A stretch of 12,018 nucleotides of DNA from JANWHZ01 sp964527385 (lineage in GTDB: Bacteria; Patescibacteriota; Saccharimonadia; Saccharimonadales; UBA4665). Within the stretch, counting starts at the first letter, position 1, and each line of letters opens with the position of its first letter. The translations under genes and the position numbers were made by a program. The stretch is from contig CAZGPZ010000033.1 in assembly GCA_964527385.1 (NCBI GenBank), positions 1-12,018 on the forward strand, read 5' to 3'. The notes under the pieces are model-generated. The model did no database searches and was not told where the DNA came from. It saw only the letters and a program-made list of their open reading frames with translations. Shown piece after piece: positions 1-7,888 of this stretch.

Positions 1-573
1 GAAGACAACAACCCGCGCGCCCAACAACTTGGCCAGATGGTTGCCGAGTCGTCACGCAGCCACCGCGAACAACTGATGGGACAGCTAAAACAGGCATTAG
101 CCTTATCGAAACCGGCGCCAACAGGACAGGCGGCACCGGCAGGACCGCCAACACAACTGCCGGCACCAGCGGCCGATTACTGGTTCATGAATCAGCCGAA
201 TGTGCCGCAGCCTGGCACTGGTCCGGCCCCATCCCAAACCCCGGCAGTGACCATTACAAGTGACGGTCAAATCCAAGCCGGGGCACCCAACGATCCGCGG
301 CTATCGGAAGCGCTGCACGAACGCCACGAGCAAGCCCAAGAGGTGATGACGAACCAGCACTTGAAGACTATCCAACCCCTGGACGCCGCGCCGCCAACGA
401 CAGTGGCTGCCGCCCCTGTTAGCCAGCCAGCAGCAACAGTGACACCCCCAGCCAACCCTGCTACAATGAACCTAGCCGGGAATAACGACCTCAATATTGC
501 AACCTTGGCGCGCATTGCCAACAAGCAGGACCAAGACACGGGCGAGGTGGTTATTTCACTACACAAACGATAA
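1..573 (+). CDS. C-terminal part of an unknown Pro/Ala-rich T4SS-operon protein (5' end outside window)
   Basis: The frame is open from base 1, so the gene starts before the window; the ATG at 37 is probably internal. The visible 190 residues begin with a short charged helical stretch (ESSRSHREQLMGQLKQAL) and then become a long low-complexity region rich in Pro, Ala, Gln and Thr, probably disordered. The last 30 or so residues are more ordered in composition (NDLNIATLARIANKQ, then GEVVISLHKR) and look like a short conserved C-terminal motif. No membrane segment or catalytic motif is visible. The next gene starts 12 bases after the stop, so the two are very likely cotranscribed and this protein probably belongs to the T4SS-like machine. 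It could be the tail of a coupling-type ATPase or of a membrane subunit; the fragment alone does not decide. Confidence 0.7.
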   Translation, partial: EDNNPRAQQLGQMVAESSRSHREQLMGQLKQALALSKPAPTGQAAPAGPPTQLPAPAADYWFMNQPNVPQPGTGPAPSQTPAVTITSDGQIQAGAPNDPRLSEALHERHEQAQEVMTNQHLKTIQPLDAAPPTTVAAAPVSQPAATVTPPANPATMNLAGNNDLNIATLARIANKQDQDTGEVVISLHKR

Positions 574-585
574 GGTGGGCGAGAG

Positions 586-1533
586 ATGAACCCTTCGGAA
601 CAAAACCAATTTGGAACAGTCGTGCACCCGTCGCCTGCCGCGCCGCCGGCAGGGCAGCCAGCATACCCGCCGCAACCGATGCCCGCGCCAGCCGGATACC
701 AAAACGGTCAGGGACTGTATTATCCACAGCCGGCACCACCAGTACAACAAGCGGCCGTGGCAATGGGCCAACCAGCTGGACAACCGGTTCCCGCTCCCGC
801 CAAAACGAACCCGAATAGCACACAGAACATGCTGCAGATAGCCGAGATCCGCGACGGGATCGTCATCATGAACGACGGCTCATTCCGTTCGATTGTCATG
901 GTGAAATCGATCAACTTCGACCTGATGAGCCCCCAGGAACAAGAAGCGGTGGAGTATTCATACCAAGGGTTCTTGAACTCGCTGTACTTCCCGATACAGA
1001 TATTCATCCGCTCGCAGAAGGTTGACCTGCAACCATATATCACCAAACTGGACAAGATCCGCACCGAACATGACAACATGCTGCTCGCCATGCTGATGGA
1101 AGATTACATCAATTACATCGACCAACTGGCGCAGCAGACGAATATCATGGACAAGAAATTTTACATCGTGGTGCCGTACCAGCCAGTGGTGGACGTGCAG
1201 CAGGCGCTCAGCCAGAGCAAGAACTTTCTGTCGGGGGTGAAAGCGCTGTTCGTGAACAAAGAGCAGCACGTGACAATCAATGAAGCGGACCTGGAGAAAG
1301 CAAAGACCGAGTTGCGCAACCGCGTGCAAGCGGTCCTGGCAGGCCTGATGCAGTGCGGCGTGCAGGGACTGCCGCTGGACACGCAGGAGTTGATCGAGTT
1401 GTATTACGATACCTACAACCCCGATACCGCAACCCGCCAGCAACTGAAAAACTTCGATGACATGACCGCGGACGTTATAACTAAAGGCCAGGGAGTCGCC
1501 GCGCAGGCACACCTGCAGCGGGAGTTGCAATGA
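586..1533 (+). CDS. TraC/VirB4 N-domain-like T4SS protein
   Basis: This 315-residue protein appears to be a stand-alone relative of the N-terminal domain of VirB4/TraC conjugation ATPases. Residues 1 to about 83 are Pro/Ala/Gln-rich and probably disordered. From about residue 84 the folded part reads IAEIRDGIVIMNDGSFRS, followed by alternating strands and helices (EAVEYSYQGFLNSLYFPIQI) and, near the end, ELIELYYDTYNPDTA, all typical of the TraC/VirB4 N-region. No Walker A or B motif is present, so it should not hydrolyse ATP itself; the ATPase follows as a separate gene. The ATG at 586 is preceded by a purine-rich GGTGGGCGAGAG stretch and lies 12 bases after the previous stop. It most likely acts at the inner face of the membrane as a partner of the downstream ATPase. 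Family placement is by motif recognition only. Confidence 0.75.
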   Translation: MNPSEQNQFGTVVHPSPAAPPAGQPAYPPQPMPAPAGYQNGQGLYYPQPAPPVQQAAVAMGQPAGQPVPAPAKTNPNSTQNMLQIAEIRDGIVIMNDGSFRSIVMVKSINFDLMSPQEQEAVEYSYQGFLNSLYFPIQIFIRSQKVDLQPYITKLDKIRTEHDNMLLAMLMEDYINYIDQLAQQTNIMDKKFYIVVPYQPVVDVQQALSQSKNFLSGVKALFVNKEQHVTINEADLEKAKTELRNRVQAVLAGLMQCGVQGLPLDTQELIELYYDTYNPDTATRQQLKNFDDMTADVITKGQGVAAQAHLQRELQ

Positions 1534-1646
1534 ACCAGCTAATGGCTAGTAGCTCATCGCTATTAGCAAAACAAACCGCGTTTGCTACTTCCTTCTATCA
1601 GCTACCAGCTATAAGTCATCAGCCAGCACTCCGGAGGACTGCCTGA
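1530..1646 (+). CDS. Candidate 38-codon small ORF bridging the TraC-like and VirB4 genes
   Basis: An ATG at 1530 overlaps the TraC-like stop as ATGA, is preceded by GGGAG (1520-1524) five bases upstream, and opens a frame without stops to a TGA at 1644-1646. That TGA overlaps the VirB4 start codon as TGATG. The predicted peptide begins MNQLMASSSSLLAKQ and ends HQPALRRTA; it is Ser/Ala-rich with no recognisable domain. It is encoded almost wholly by the heptad-repeat DNA described separately, so it may be readthrough of an inserted repeat that keeps the ribosome coupled to virB4, rather than a functional protein. Both exact overlaps and the well-placed ribosome-binding site make translation plausible. 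A 38-codon open frame by itself is not improbable by chance. Confidence 0.35.
   Translation: MNQLMASSSSLLAKQTAFATSFYQLPAISHQPALRRTA
1535..1627 (+). repeat. Heptad-periodic AGCTANN repeat array with nested hairpin, no associated gene
   Basis: GCT/GC trinucleotides recur every seven bases at 1538, 1545, 1552, 1559 and 1566, and AGC/AGT at 1600, 1607, 1614 and 1621. The two blocks can fold back: 1544-1557 pairs imperfectly with 1597-1610 (11 of 14), and inside it TAGCAAA (1564-1570) is the exact inverted complement of TTTGCTA (1581-1587). The segment 1541-1557 matches the - strand of 10813-10829 beside the four-helix-bundle gene in 15 of 17 positions, and 1534-1547 matches the - strand of 10432-10445 in 12 of 14. 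It therefore looks like a solo member of the repeat family that flanks that gene. There is no T-tract after the hairpin, so it does not look like a terminator. Confidence 0.7.
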
Positions 1647-3583
1647 TGGCACGTAGGCCAAAGATCGACCCGGTCGCCCTGGCACAGCAACAGCGTGCCA
1701 ACGAAGAAATGGAAGTGCAGGCGGCGTTCCAGAAGGGTGTCACGGCGCTGCGCGACTTCATCGCGCCAAGCTCGATCGAACTGTTTAGCAACTATTTCCA
1801 GCTCGGCACGCGCTATGCGCGGTCGTATTACGTCTACGGCTACCCACGGCAAGTCTACACCGGCTGGCTATCGAGCATGGTCAACCTGGACGAGGTCATC
1901 GACATCTCGATGTATATTTACCCGGTCGAGAGCCAGGTCGTGCTAGATAATTTGCGCAAAAAAGTGACGCAACTAGAAGCCGGCATCCAGATTGACTCCG
2001 AAAAGGGCCGGGTGCGCGACCCGCAGAAGCAAGCGGCAATTTTGGACGCAGAGGAAATGCGTGACAAACTGCAGGTCGGCGAAGAACGCTTCTTCCGCTT
2101 CGGGCTGTATTTCACGATCTACGCGAACTCGATGGATGAGCTAGAGTTCGTCACGCACAAAGTAGAATCGTTGCTTGGCCAGCAATTGGTCTTCAGCAAG
2201 CCAGCCACATCGCAGCAGGAGCAAGCGCTCAACAGCAACGTGCCGCAGTTCATGGACCAGCTGCAGATCCGCCGCAACTTCGCGACTGGTGCGCTCAGCA
2301 CCAGCTTCCCGTTTACCAGCGCCGACTTGACGCAGGACAATGGTATTTTATATGGCGTGAACATGCACAATTCCGGACTCGTGATCTTCGATCGATTCAG
2401 CTTGGAAAATAGCAACTCAGTCGTCTTCGCGACGTCTGGCGCGGGCAAGTCGTTCTCGGTCAAGCTGGAAGCGCTCCGCAGCATGATGTTCGGCACGGAA
2501 ATATTTATCATCGACCCAGAGAACGAATACCAACGGATGTGCGACGCGGTCGGCGGCGCGTACGTGCACCTCAGCCTGAACAGCAACACGCGCATCAACC
2601 CGTTCGACCTCCCGCGCGTTGTCGATACCGAAGAAGCCAATGATGCGCTCCGCTCGAATTTGATTACTCTGCACGGGCTGCTGCGGTTGATGATGGGCGG
2701 CGCGCAGGCGCAGATGGTCGGCGGCAATGCTGCTATGTTGCCGGCGCTGACACCGACAGAAGAAGCCGACCTAGATGCAGCGCTGATCGAAACCTACGCC
2801 AAAGCCGGCATCACGAACGACCCGTTGACCCAAACTGGCACGCCGCCGATTATTGGCGACTTATATGACACATTGCTGCACATGGGCGGGTCCGGGCCGC
2901 AATTGGCACAGCGCCTCCGCAAGTACACCACCGGTACGTTCGCGGGTATTTTCTCCCAGCAGAGCAATGTCTACATCGAAAACCCGATGGTTGTTTTCAA
3001 TATCCGCGACCTGGAGGACGAACTCCGGCCGGTCGCGATGTATATTGTGTTGAATTACATCTGGAACAAGACGAAAGCCGACCAGAAGCGGCGGCTGCTG
3101 ATCGTCGACGAAGCATGGCAGCTGATGAAGTATGAAGATTCCGCCAACTTCTTGTTCTCTGTCGCCAAGCGGGCGCGCAAATACAACCTGGGCATCACGA
3201 CGATCACCCAGGACGTAGAAGATTTCATGGGCTCGCGCATGGGCCGGGCTATCGTGAGTAACGCCAGCATGCAGTTCCTGCTGAAGCAATCGACCTCCGC
3301 GGTCGATGTTCTGGCAGACACGTTCAAACTGACAAGCGAAGAGAAAAAGCGCTTGAGCCAGTTCCCCGTCGGGCAAGGATTATTCTTCGCCGGGCAAAAC
3401 CACATACATATCCAAGTTATTGCCAGCCCGACCGAAGCAAACCTCATCACGACCAACCCAAGCCAGACACCGCAGGTTGGCAGCGCGCAAAGCCAAGGGG
3501 AATTGTCGCAACCACAGGGTACAATCAACTTAGGGAACGCGCCGCAGCAGTACGGCGCGGCGGGCAGTCCCGTAGTACAATAA
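1646..3583 (+). CDS. VirB4/TraC-family T4SS ATPase
   Basis: This 645-residue protein is the energising ATPase of a T4SS-like machine, expected as a hexamer at the inner membrane. The N-terminal third (to about residue 230) has the VirB4/TraC fold signature: SYYVYGYPRQVYTGWLSSMV, then DISMYIYPVES and a helical LRKKVTQLEAG stretch. Walker A is SGAGKS at residues 264-269 with K268; the first position of the loop is Ala262 instead of the usual Gly. Walker B is LLIVDEAW with D488 and E489, followed by the TTITQDVEDF segment. The core closes with an LSQFPVGQGLFFAG and IQVIAS pattern typical of the family. The last 50 or so residues are a Pro/Gln/Ser-rich tail, probably disordered. GGAGG at 1633-1637, eight bases before the ATG, fixes the start. 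ATPase identity is secure; the substrate (DNA or protein) is not shown by the sequence. Confidence 0.93.
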   Translation: MARRPKIDPVALAQQQRANEEMEVQAAFQKGVTALRDFIAPSSIELFSNYFQLGTRYARSYYVYGYPRQVYTGWLSSMVNLDEVIDISMYIYPVESQVVLDNLRKKVTQLEAGIQIDSEKGRVRDPQKQAAILDAEEMRDKLQVGEERFFRFGLYFTIYANSMDELEFVTHKVESLLGQQLVFSKPATSQQEQALNSNVPQFMDQLQIRRNFATGALSTSFPFTSADLTQDNGILYGVNMHNSGLVIFDRFSLENSNSVVFATSGAGKSFSVKLEALRSMMFGTEIFIIDPENEYQRMCDAVGGAYVHLSLNSNTRINPFDLPRVVDTEEANDALRSNLITLHGLLRLMMGGAQAQMVGGNAAMLPALTPTEEADLDAALIETYAKAGITNDPLTQTGTPPIIGDLYDTLLHMGGSGPQLAQRLRKYTTGTFAGIFSQQSNVYIENPMVVFNIRDLEDELRPVAMYIVLNYIWNKTKADQKRRLLIVDEAWQLMKYEDSANFLFSVAKRARKYNLGITTITQDVEDFMGSRMGRAIVSNASMQFLLKQSTSAVDVLADTFKLTSEEKKRLSQFPVGQGLFFAGQNHIHIQVIASPTEANLITTNPSQTPQVGSAQSQGELSQPQGTINLGNAPQQYGAAGSPVVQ

Positions 3584-3609
3584 GACCATAACGAGGACAA
3601 GCACGCAGC

Positions 3610-6033
3610 ATGATACAGATCGGCCTCACGGACACTTTGGCTGGCATTCGCGACGGCGAAGAGCAGGCTACTGGTGACATCAGCGGCCTGTTGAGCGCGC
3701 CCGACACGGCGACTGCTGTCGCCGAGAAACCGAAAGCCAGCGAAGATAGTTCTGGAAGCAAAGGCGCAGGAGGCGGATTTTCATTCTCGAACGAGCCTGC
3801 AGGTGACTCGGGACCATCACCGAAACAACGCCCACGAACCATCGGCGCGATGTTGTTTGGCAACTGGAAACGCCGGTCAATTACTGGCGGGGCAGTAGCT
3901 GGAGCCGGCGGCATCGTCGGCGCGGTCATGTTGTTCTCGGTCTCGTCAGGGCCGCTGGAATTCATCCACATTTCGCAAATTCTTGGCAATCACTTCACTA
4001 ATACGCATAGCGCGATTGAAACACGAATGGGCAAATGGTTGTTCGGCGAGAAACTCGGTATACGGACAGCAGGCGACACACGGTTAAACTTTTTGTTCGG
4101 AGAGGTGTGGTTCAAGAACAAAATCCTCGCCGACTTGAAAACCAAAGGCATAGTGCCTGAATTCGCGGAAGCTTCAACTAAATTTACCGGCTATACGGTC
4201 GACGCCACAAAACTGCCTGACGGCCTGTATAAAGGAAGCGCCAGCGACTTCCAGTCACAGCTCTCGGAATTGACCGGTTTGCCGAAGCAGCAAATTCTTG
4301 AGGTCCCGGGCGAACCGGGTACCTTCCATGTCAACGTGGAAGGTTTCTTCAACGACAGCAAAGTACTGAACGGCATGGTCAAGCTCAGCAATGTGCCGTG
4401 GCTTGCCCAGCAAGCCAACATTCGCACGCTCGGACGGTATGGCATGGTATATCGAAACTGGCACATCCTTCGCAAAGCCGATGCAAACTTGACGGCGAAA
4501 AAAGACGATATGGTCAAAGCTTTCATGGACAAACTGTTCGGAGCCGAGAAATCACAAGCTCCAGCAGAAATCGAAGCTACAGACCCGACGCTCGGGGAGG
4601 AAGGCGGCAAGGACATCAAAATACCGGGAGCGCCGGAGGGTGCACCATCCGCCGAGACTACCAAATCAATATTTGGTGACATGAAAGGGTTCGACCTTAA
4701 GAGTGCAGCCGGAAAGGTCGGGATTGCAGCAGCTGTCCTGGCAATTGCTTGCATCGTTTACGAAATTGCACATAAGATTGGCATCATACGTTATGGGCAG
4801 CTTATTCTACCAATGATAAAGATGGCGACAACAGCAGTTTCGGTCGGTAACCAGATAATGACCGGCCAGGATGTAAATATCGATGAGATGGATGCGCTTG
4901 AACAACAGTTTAACACTATTGATGCCAAGACACTTCAGTCAACGTCTACCTGGAGTGATGCTGCGCCAATACAGGCCGCAGAAGGCGGCTACGGGGGTGT
5001 TGACATGGACCAGGGCATAAAAGACCTAATGTCTGGCATGCCCGATTGGTTAGCGGCAATCGTCAACAACGGCGTCGTCAACACGGCGTGCGGCAAGGTG
5101 GTGCAAGGAATCGCAACCGTTATTAGTATTGCTATCATATTCGTCCCGGGGGTCAACGTCGTTGCAACGATCGCTGGCGCCGTCATTGGCGCGATTGGCA
5201 CGCCGCTGCTTGTCAAGCTCGTGAGTAACCTTATAGCTGGCAGTGCCGTCAACGTGAAGGCTACAGGCGCGGAATGGGGCAACCTCGTCGATTATGGGTC
5301 GGCACTCTCGGCGAACACTGAAGCAGTTGCATACGGCGGCGTCGCGCTGACCAACCAGCAGCTTTCTGAGTTGAGCCAGCAACAAGCTGCCAACAACACG
5401 GCACAGTTTCATTCCGAGAGCCTGGCTGACCGCTTGTTCAACCCGTACGATTACCGTAGTGTTGTGGGAAACATGATCGACCAGTTGAACATATCTAGCC
5501 CGCAGGCTTTGTTTGCTAAGCTGAGCAATATCCCTGCGGTAATCGGAGCGCTGTTGTCGCTGCCGGCAAGAATCTTTTCCGCAACCGTACATGCCGACCC
5601 CATCCCGTATCAATATCCGTTCAAACAGTTTGGATTTAGCCTGGAAGACCTGAACAACAGCACCGTGCAGGACCCCTACGCAAACGCCACTGCCGTCAGT
5701 AAGATACTGGACAAGGAGCTGAAAAGCGGCGACCACAAGTACATAGACAAAGCCCTTGATTGCTTCGGCATCGCCGTAGCCAAAGGCTCAGATGGATGGG
5801 ATGCAGTGCCAACAACAGAAAGTGTCTCGGACGACGAGGACCGTGCGCTCGGCGTAAACGTATATAACACCACGGAATATAACACATCAGACTGCATAGA
5901 CCAAGGTAACGCCGACTGGCTACGCGTGCGGTTCTGGATATTCGACACGCGGGTGATAGAGGGTTATGCCTGCACGCTCGGTGACGACACATCGTGTGCC
6001 AACACTGGGTTTGTCGGCGCGGGAGGCGCATAA
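3610..6033 (+). CDS. Large multi-pass membrane protein of the T4SS-like operon
   Basis: The 807-residue protein is not recognised at family level. Residues 1 to about 85 are a hydrophilic, Ser/Gly/Pro-rich, probably cytoplasmic region ending in the basic NWKRR. A first membrane segment follows at about 91-111, a second at about 370-388, and a glycine-rich hydrophobic pair at about 499-515 and 517-538, with a further weakly hydrophobic stretch near 650-660. Long soluble regions lie between them (about 112-368 and 540-645), and the C-terminal 150 residues contain several Cys and are rich in Asn, Asp and Thr, as in an exported domain. The position after the VirB4 gene and the membrane layout suggest a channel or scaffold subunit, possibly filling the VirB6/TrbL role, but no VirB6 motif is visible. 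GAGGA at 3593-3597 is a plausible though distant (12-base) ribosome-binding site. Confidence 0.85.
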   Translation: MIQIGLTDTLAGIRDGEEQATGDISGLLSAPDTATAVAEKPKASEDSSGSKGAGGGFSFSNEPAGDSGPSPKQRPRTIGAMLFGNWKRRSITGGAVAGAGGIVGAVMLFSVSSGPLEFIHISQILGNHFTNTHSAIETRMGKWLFGEKLGIRTAGDTRLNFLFGEVWFKNKILADLKTKGIVPEFAEASTKFTGYTVDATKLPDGLYKGSASDFQSQLSELTGLPKQQILEVPGEPGTFHVNVEGFFNDSKVLNGMVKLSNVPWLAQQANIRTLGRYGMVYRNWHILRKADANLTAKKDDMVKAFMDKLFGAEKSQAPAEIEATDPTLGEEGGKDIKIPGAPEGAPSAETTKSIFGDMKGFDLKSAAGKVGIAAAVLAIACIVYEIAHKIGIIRYGQLILPMIKMATTAVSVGNQIMTGQDVNIDEMDALEQQFNTIDAKTLQSTSTWSDAAPIQAAEGGYGGVDMDQGIKDLMSGMPDWLAAIVNNGVVNTACGKVVQGIATVISIAIIFVPGVNVVATIAGAVIGAIGTPLLVKLVSNLIAGSAVNVKATGAEWGNLVDYGSALSANTEAVAYGGVALTNQQLSELSQQQAANNTAQFHSESLADRLFNPYDYRSVVGNMIDQLNISSPQALFAKLSNIPAVIGALLSLPARIFSATVHADPIPYQYPFKQFGFSLEDLNNSTVQDPYANATAVSKILDKELKSGDHKYIDKALDCFGIAVAKGSDGWDAVPTTESVSDDEDRALGVNVYNTTEYNTSDCIDQGNADWLRVRFWIFDTRVIEGYACTLGDDTSCANTGFVGAGGA

Positions 6034-6036
6034 CCT

Positions 6037-7404
6037 ATGCTTTCAAGGACAATCCTTCTGCCGGGTAGGGCAAGGACATTGCGGCGGTGGGCGTCGCGTA
6101 CTGCCTTGGTGCTGCTCGTCACCGTCATTGCGTTCAGCGACTCGCCCGTACGGGCACTGACAGACAATCAATCTGATGCACTCAACAGCGGCGTCGGGTT
6201 CTTCAATACCGAGAGCTGTGACGGCGAACCCAGCACGCCGGGGAATGATTCATTCGGAAACTATACACTGCCATCGGATACAGGGCGTGGAGGGCAAGGA
6301 CCAGCCATGGACGCGAACGGCATAGTCAACGGGCAACCGGCGGCCTTCGCCGCGCTTGCGAAAAAGCAAACAAGCTCCGTGTATAGCAAATACTACATAG
6401 CTATGCGCTGGAAATACGCCACGTGGAAATGGGATGGGACCAGCTCAATAATCGATCAAACTCAATACGATTGGATGGGGAACGACCTAACCAGGACACC
6501 AAAACCACGCCTTATCATCGTCACTAATAACGCCGGCACGAGCATCGTTGTCGCGGCGCTAGATGCCGGGCCGGCGCCGTGGCAAGGGGTCGACTCATCG
6601 CCGAATGACATTCCGAAAGAAGGTTGGACCAACCCAGAGACTGGCACGCCGCTCGGATATTCAGGCTATGTCGCTATGTTGTCGCCGGATGCCTACAAAG
6701 CGCTTGGTATTTCCAGCACCCCCGCCAAAGACGGCAGCGACGACCTGCGCTATGCCTGGGCAAAGGACCAGACGATGGCTCCGGGACCAACAACATTGAC
6801 GACGCCGGCTGGCAACGGCACTATCTGCGGTACTGCTACCGGACCCGGCAACACAGTCTTTTTGAGCCAGCGTGACCCTCGGTGGAAGGGGCAGATCATC
6901 TGTTGGAGTGATGGTTGCGGATCAGTACACGACGAGGGTTGTTGGGCAACGTCAGTCGCCATGATCATCTCTACGCTCGAGAAGCGGTACTGGCCAAACG
7001 AAGTCACGCCAATGCAGACAGAGGGTTCAGGAAAACCACATGAGAGCTTCTATAGCAATAAGCTGAACGATAAGTATTATCGTCGGGGAGATTTTGACAA
7101 AGCCTTGATTGCGGTCCAGCAAGGAGCGCTCGTGCTGATCCACGGCAGTGGCGCCGGACAGTACGGTGGGCCGTTTTACAACACGCCAACACACTGGGAA
7201 GTTTTGCGTGGTGTGACACCGTCAGGCAACGTGCTACTCAATGACCCGTGGGATCTAAACGATCCAGCCAACCCTTCCCAGCCGAATCCCGTGCAATATG
7301 CCGGGGGTGGCACATACCGCGCGCATACCGTCCGCGAATGGCCGCAGGCTGCAGTCAGACCCTACACACTGGACTTTGAAATAGTAACAATTGCGAAACC
7401 GTAG
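6037..7404 (+). CDS. Secreted probable wall hydrolase: RlpA-like double-psi barrel region plus C39-like cysteine peptidase
   Basis: The 455-residue protein starts with a signal peptide: basic RTLRRWASR, hydrophobic TALVLLVTVIAF, and a possible cleavage site after VRA at residue 40. Around 160-225 the pattern PRLIIVTNN, VVAALDAGP (D176) and LSPDAYKALGI resembles RlpA-type double-psi beta-barrels, in which an Asp in a DxGP motif matters for peptidoglycan cleavage. The C-terminal part (about 275-455) resembles the Peptidase_C39_2 fold: FLSQRDPRWKG, then GCWATSVAM with candidate nucleophile C302, THWEVLRGV with H386, and LLNDPWD with N402/D403. Several further Cys suggest disulfides. The ATG lies three bases after the previous stop, with GGAGG at about 6023-6027. 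In a T4SS operon it could fill the VirB1-like wall-opening role, or attack another cell. Both domain calls rest on motifs alone; the C39 call is the stronger. Confidence 0.8.
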   Translation: MLSRTILLPGRARTLRRWASRTALVLLVTVIAFSDSPVRALTDNQSDALNSGVGFFNTESCDGEPSTPGNDSFGNYTLPSDTGRGGQGPAMDANGIVNGQPAAFAALAKKQTSSVYSKYYIAMRWKYATWKWDGTSSIIDQTQYDWMGNDLTRTPKPRLIIVTNNAGTSIVVAALDAGPAPWQGVDSSPNDIPKEGWTNPETGTPLGYSGYVAMLSPDAYKALGISSTPAKDGSDDLRYAWAKDQTMAPGPTTLTTPAGNGTICGTATGPGNTVFLSQRDPRWKGQIICWSDGCGSVHDEGCWATSVAMIISTLEKRYWPNEVTPMQTEGSGKPHESFYSNKLNDKYYRRGDFDKALIAVQQGALVLIHGSGAGQYGGPFYNTPTHWEVLRGVTPSGNVLLNDPWDLNDPANPSQPNPVQYAGGGTYRAHTVREWPQAAVRPYTLDFEIVTIAKP

Positions 7405-7411
7405 GGATATG
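7400..7411 (+). promoter_or_regulatory. Stop/start junction with stop codon inside an AGGG motif
   Basis: The stop TAG of the hydrolase gene (7402-7404) runs directly into GGGATATGAAC, whose ATG at 7409 starts the next gene. The AGGG is only two bases from the ATG, too close for a standard ribosome-binding site, and no other is visible upstream. This suggests reinitiation by the terminating ribosome. A nearly identical junction occurs at 7885-7898 (13 of 14 bases). It favours ATG 7409 over the in-frame TTG at 7391. Confidence 0.5.
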
Positions 7412-7888
7412 AACCGCCGTATTATCATAGCTATGATCATCGGGGCCGCTGCGCTGATTATTTTGGTAGTCGGCATAGCAACTAGGCGCACACCGCAGAC
7501 AGCAACCACCGCGCCGACCGAAGTGCAATACACGAATGCGGTGACTGGTAGTGCTGCCAGCGACATCATCGGTGAAACAAGCGGGCTAGACCCTAATGCT
7601 GTCACATTTTCTGGCGTAACAATCGACGGCATTGACGTCATCTACCCTTATCTCACAAACGACCAGGCATCGAATGCCCAGGACATAGTCAGCGACTTTC
7701 TCATGGCGCGGTCAGGATTGAATGATGTTCATGGCGCGGTCAAAGATAATCTGATCACGCAAACAGGAAACCAGATTTCTTTCACGTTGGTGGTCATGAA
7801 GCCACAAGTAACATACCAGGTGATTATAACCGTCCAAAATACCTATCAGACGACCCCAAACGTCGTCATTAACCGGATTGGGGTGTAG
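7409..7888 (+). CDS. Small single-pass membrane protein of the T4SS-like operon, unknown function
   Basis: Starting at ATG 7409 the product has 159 residues. An in-frame TTG at 7391 would add six residues but lies inside the previous gene and has no ribosome-binding site. Residues 5-25 form one strongly hydrophobic segment (IIIAMIIGAAALIILVVGIAT) flanked by Arg pairs on both sides. The remainder, about 130 residues, is Thr/Asn/Val-rich and should face outward; it includes YPYLTNDQASNAQDIVSDFL and ends in a beta-rich ISFTLVVMKPQ and YQVIITVQNTY segment. No Cys and no known catalytic motif were seen. The gene lies between the wall hydrolase and the propeller protein with coupled junctions on each side, so it probably contributes to the outer part of the same machine. 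No family assignment is made. Confidence 0.8.
   Translation: MNRRIIIAMIIGAAALIILVVGIATRRTPQTATTAPTEVQYTNAVTGSAASDIIGETSGLDPNAVTFSGVTIDGIDVIYPYLTNDQASNAQDIVSDFLMARSGLNDVHGAVKDNLITQTGNQISFTLVVMKPQVTYQVIITVQNTYQTTPNVVINRIGV

Noticed and set aside
958..1530. 190-residue open frame on the - strand rich in His, Leu and Gln
   Set aside because: It is antisense to the TraC-like gene, whose + strand frame has clear family motifs; the His/Leu/Gln bias is what the antisense of that coding sequence would give.
1564..1587. Hairpin TAGCAAA/TTTGCTA as a rho-independent terminator
   Set aside because: The stem is short and AT-rich and is followed by CTTCCTTCT, not by a T-run; it is better explained as part of the repeat array.
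2119..2727. 202-residue open frame on the - strand
   Set aside because: It overlaps the Walker A region of the VirB4 gene in antisense and shows no domain.
5050..5736. 228-residue open frame on the - strand
   Set aside because: It lies antisense inside the 807-residue gene, has low-complexity composition without domain motifs, and has no plausible ribosome-binding site or neighbours; treated as a shadow frame.
7391..7408. TTG start giving a longer small membrane protein
   Set aside because: The TTG is inside the previous gene with no ribosome-binding site; ATG 7409 at the coupled junction is better.
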